Assembly (NCBI GenBank): GCA_945483375.1
Contig: CALYRQ010000061.1
Location: 1 to 6,102, forward strand
Origin: an uncultured Elusimicrobia bacterium
Lineage (GTDB): Bacteria; Elusimicrobiota; Elusimicrobia; Elusimicrobiales; Elusimicrobiaceae
Length of the DNA: 6,102 nucleotides
Direction of reading: 5' to 3'
Shown: piece by piece, positions 3,745-6,102 of the stretch
Numbering within the stretch: the first letter of the stretch is position 1
How the letters are laid out: each line of letters opens with the position of its first letter
Made by a program: the position numbers and the translations under genes
Notes under the pieces: model-generated
Told to the model about the DNA's origin: nothing
The model's database searches: none
Seen by the model: only the letters and a program-made list of their open reading frames with translations

Positions 3745-6102
3745 AAGGGTAATTTTTCCAGGTCGTACCAGTTTGGTCCGGCTTTGGCGGCCGCCAACAG
3801 CGGCACGCGCAGGCGCACGGCGTTTTGCATTAACTCTTTAATGCGTGCGGCCGTTTCGCCCAGGATGTTTTGCGGAAGTTCAAAAATCAGTTCGTCATGC
3901 ACCTGCATGGTCATTTGAACGGGAGTGCCCCGGTAAGCGGAAAAAACGTCTATCATCGCTTTCTTAATAATATCCGCAGATCCACCCTGCACAATCGTAT
4001 TGATGGCCGCGCGCTGCGCGAAAGATGCCATAGAACCAATACCCATATTAAACTCGGGCAAATAACGCACGTGACCCAACATCGTTTTTACGTAACCGTT
4101 TTGGCGGGCAAGCGCGACGTTGGCATCTATCCATTCGCGCACGACGCGGAAGTTGCTAAAATAATTGTCGATATATTCTTTGGCCTCGCGCATGGAAATA
4201 CCCAGCGCCTGGGAAAGCCCCATGGGGCCCTGTCCATAAATAATACCAAAATTAATTGCTTTTGCACTAGAGCGCATTTCGTCCGTCACCATCAGCGGCA
4301 TGACGTTAAAAATCTGCGAAGCGGTCTGCGTATGGATATCCCCCCCGTCTAAAAACGCCTGGATAAGCGCGGGGTCCTGGCTTTCGTGCGCCAGTACGCG
4401 CAGGTCGATTTGCGAATAGTCCACGCTCAGCATTACGTTGCCCGGCGCGGCGCAGAACGCCTTACGCAGCCAACGGCCTTTTTCGGTGCGGACGGGAATG
4501 TTTTGCAGGTTGGGGCTGGAGCTGGACAGACGGCCGGTAACGGTGCCCGTTTGGTCCAAATACGAATGGACTTTATCGTTTTCGTCCGCCAGTAAAAGCA
4601 GATTATCCACGTAGGTGGATTTTAATTTGGCGTTGGCGCGGTAGTCCAGAATTTCACGCGCGACGGGATACGTCTGTGCGATTTGTTCCAGCACTTCTTC
4701 GTCGGTAGAATAGCCCGTTTTCGTTTTTTTGACGGGCGGAATTTGCATTTGTTCAAAAAGAAGCGTGCCCAGCTGTTTGGTGGAGTTGATGTTGACGGGA
4801 TATCCCGCGCGTGCGTCCACGTCTTTTTGCAGCCGTTCAATTTCGCGCTCCAACAGCATTTTGAAACTTTCAAGCCACCCCGGATCCACGCGCAGCCCCG
4901 CAAACTCCATATCCGAAAGCACCATCATAAGCGGCAGTTCCAATGTGCGGAACAAATCGTACTGGCCGCTTTCTTTTAATTTTTGCGTCAAAATATCCTG
5001 TAACTTCCAGCCAAAACGGTTATACGAGTGCAGGAGCTCCAGCGGTTCTTCGTCATTGACGATGGCGGAAAAATAATCGGCGCACGCACCCGAAAAACTT
5101 AAATCGCCCGATGGATTTAACAAATAACGCGCCAGACGGCCGTCAAAACAGTTGATAAACTGCCCGTGGACGTTAATATCCAGCTCGCGCAAGGTCAGCT
5201 TTAAATCGTAGCCGAGTTTTTCCACCGCGTCGTTTTCCACCAGTTTTTTAAGCGCGTCCCGCTCCCACGGCTGTACTTCCGCCAGCGGCGTCAGCGATAA
5301 TTCGCTCTCATTCAGGCCCAAAAGCACGTAATCATCCTGCGCGTGCAAAAAAACGCGCGACGCGGTTTCGGCCTTTTTTAACACGTCCGAAAGCGTCAGT
5401 TCCGCGGCGGGCGCGTCCGCCGTTTGAACAACGCGCGACGGACGGGGCGCGTCATACAAATCAAGCAAATTTTTAAATTCATACTGTGCAAACAGCGCGG
5501 CCAGCGCATCGCGGTCCGGCGTTTGGACGCGGTAGTCGGCCAGGTTAAAAGGCATGTCCAAACCGGAATCAAACATAACGAGCTGTTTGGAAAGCAAGGC
5601 TTCGCCTTCGTGCTCGCGGATTTTTTTGGCGACGGAAGCCTTCATGTCCGGGCTGTCGTTATGGGCGGCGCGGATGATGTCTTCCAGATGTCCGAATTTT
5701 TCAATTAAATCCACCGCACTCTTTGGCCCCACGCCCATCACGCCCGGAATGTTGTCCGAAGCGTCGCCCACAATGGAAAAATAATCCGGCAGGAATGGCA
5801 CGTCCACGCCGAATTTTTCTTTGGCGGCTTCCGGCCCTTTAAAACCGTCTTTTCCGCCGGCGGGCCAAATGTGGATGAAATCATTTAAGAACTGGTAAAC
5901 GTCTTTATCCGTGGTGGCGAGCACGCTGGGCACGTTTTCCCGCGCCGCCCGGCGGGCCAAAAACGCCATTAAATCATCCGCCTCTATACCCTGTTTGGCC
6001 ACCATGGCAAGCCCCAATCCGCTGACAAGCCCGCGCGCCAAATTAAGCTGGCTGACAAGCGCGTCGTCCGGCTTTTTGCGCGTCCCTTTATAGGCGGGCC
6101 AC
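3741..6102 (-). CDS. polA: DNA polymerase I (5' end missing; 786 codons visible), proofreading site degenerate
   Basis: Family A repair polymerase for Okazaki-fragment maturation and gap filling. The frame is open to the right edge; the true start and about 75 residues lie outside, by alignment from memory to Taq polymerase. In visible numbering (first complete codon, Trp, is 1), the 5'-nuclease runs to about 210 with EADD (40-43), DKD (65-67), GDASD (112-116) and a helix-hairpin-helix (120-137). The 3'-5' exonuclease-like region (about 225-365) lacks the DxE and YxxxD motifs, so proofreading is probably absent. The polymerase region has TGRLSS (522-527), motif A DYSQIDLR (561-568), the O-helix with R610, K614, F618 and Y622, an R697/N701/Q705 set, and motif C QVHDE (733-737). 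Motif A has Asp566 where nearly all relatives have the steric-gate Glu (E. coli E710). Upstream codons reading YKGTRKKPDD match the family, so internal TTG at 6041 is not the start. Confidence 0.98.
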   Translation of the reverse strand, partial: WPAYKGTRKKPDDALVSQLNLARGLVSGLGLAMVAKQGIEADDLMAFLARRAARENVPSVLATTDKDVYQFLNDFIHIWPAGGKDGFKGPEAAKEKFGVDVPFLPDYFSIVGDASDNIPGVMGVGPKSAVDLIEKFGHLEDIIRAAHNDSPDMKASVAKKIREHEGEALLSKQLVMFDSGLDMPFNLADYRVQTPDRDALAALFAQYEFKNLLDLYDAPRPSRVVQTADAPAAELTLSDVLKKAETASRVFLHAQDDYVLLGLNESELSLTPLAEVQPWERDALKKLVENDAVEKLGYDLKLTLRELDINVHGQFINCFDGRLARYLLNPSGDLSFSGACADYFSAIVNDEEPLELLHSYNRFGWKLQDILTQKLKESGQYDLFRTLELPLMMVLSDMEFAGLRVDPGWLESFKMLLEREIERLQKDVDARAGYPVNINSTKQLGTLLFEQMQIPPVKKTKTGYSTDEEVLEQIAQTYPVAREILDYRANAKLKSTYVDNLLLLADENDKVHSYLDQTGTVTGRLSSSSPNLQNIPVRTEKGRWLRKAFCAAPGNVMLSVDYSQIDLRVLAHESQDPALIQAFLDGGDIHTQTASQIFNVMPLMVTDEMRSSAKAINFGIIYGQGPMGLSQALGISMREAKEYIDNYFSNFRVVREWIDANVALARQNGYVKTMLGHVRYLPEFNMGIGSMASFAQRAAINTIVQGGSADIIKKAMIDVFSAYRGTPVQMTMQVHDELIFELPQNILGETAARIKELMQNAVRLRVPLLAAAKAGPNWYDLEKLPL

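Noticed and set aside
6039..6041. TTG as possible start of DNA polymerase I
   Set aside because: The frame continues upstream to the window edge, and the 20 codons before it encode residues typical of the 5'-nuclease domain.

Overview
The window holds six bacterial housekeeping genes, all on the minus strand. From right to left, which is the direction of transcription, they are polA (5' end outside the window), coaE, rho, rpmE, prfA and the first 24 codons of prmC. No mobile element, CRISPR array, tRNA or rRNA was found. No gene-free stretch exceeds 86 bases. Base composition looks moderately GC-rich by eye and codon use looks uniform, so nothing suggests recent transfer.

Right part (3741-6102): DNA polymerase I, with intact 5'-nuclease and polymerase residues but no recognisable proofreading active site. 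Its stop codon overlaps the coaE start as ATGA. Middle part (1695-3744): coaE (dephospho-CoA kinase, last step of CoA synthesis), then rho, whose Shine-Dalgarno sequence contains the coaE stop codon. polA, coaE and rho therefore look like one tightly coupled transcription unit, whose promoter lies off the right edge.

Left part (1-1694): looser packing with visible control elements. rpmE (ribosomal protein L31) has a good candidate promoter in front of it, with a perfect 14-bp palindrome at the expected transcription start. An intrinsic terminator follows rpmE and a second follows prfA (release factor RF1). Each terminator ends almost on the Shine-Dalgarno sequence of the next gene, leaving no room for a promoter after it. 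RF1 and PrmC (the methyltransferase that modifies the RF1 GGQ motif) are therefore probably expressed by terminator readthrough or from promoters inside the upstream genes.

Functionally, rho, rpmE, prfA and prmC form a transcription/translation termination group of a kind known from several bacterial phyla, including Firmicutes. polA and coaE are also neighbours in many genomes. The sequence does not fix the organism. It is a free-living-type bacterium with AAGGAG-like ribosome binding sites, the zinc-binding form of L31 and a proofreading-deficient Pol I. An Elusimicrobiota-like or other deep-branching Gram-negative gut lineage is only a weak guess. I see no new defence, mobile or metabolic system. 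The points worth a second look are the terminator placement, the Asp at the usual steric-gate Glu of Pol I, the lysine/alanine-rich tail of L31 and the palindrome at the rpmE promoter.
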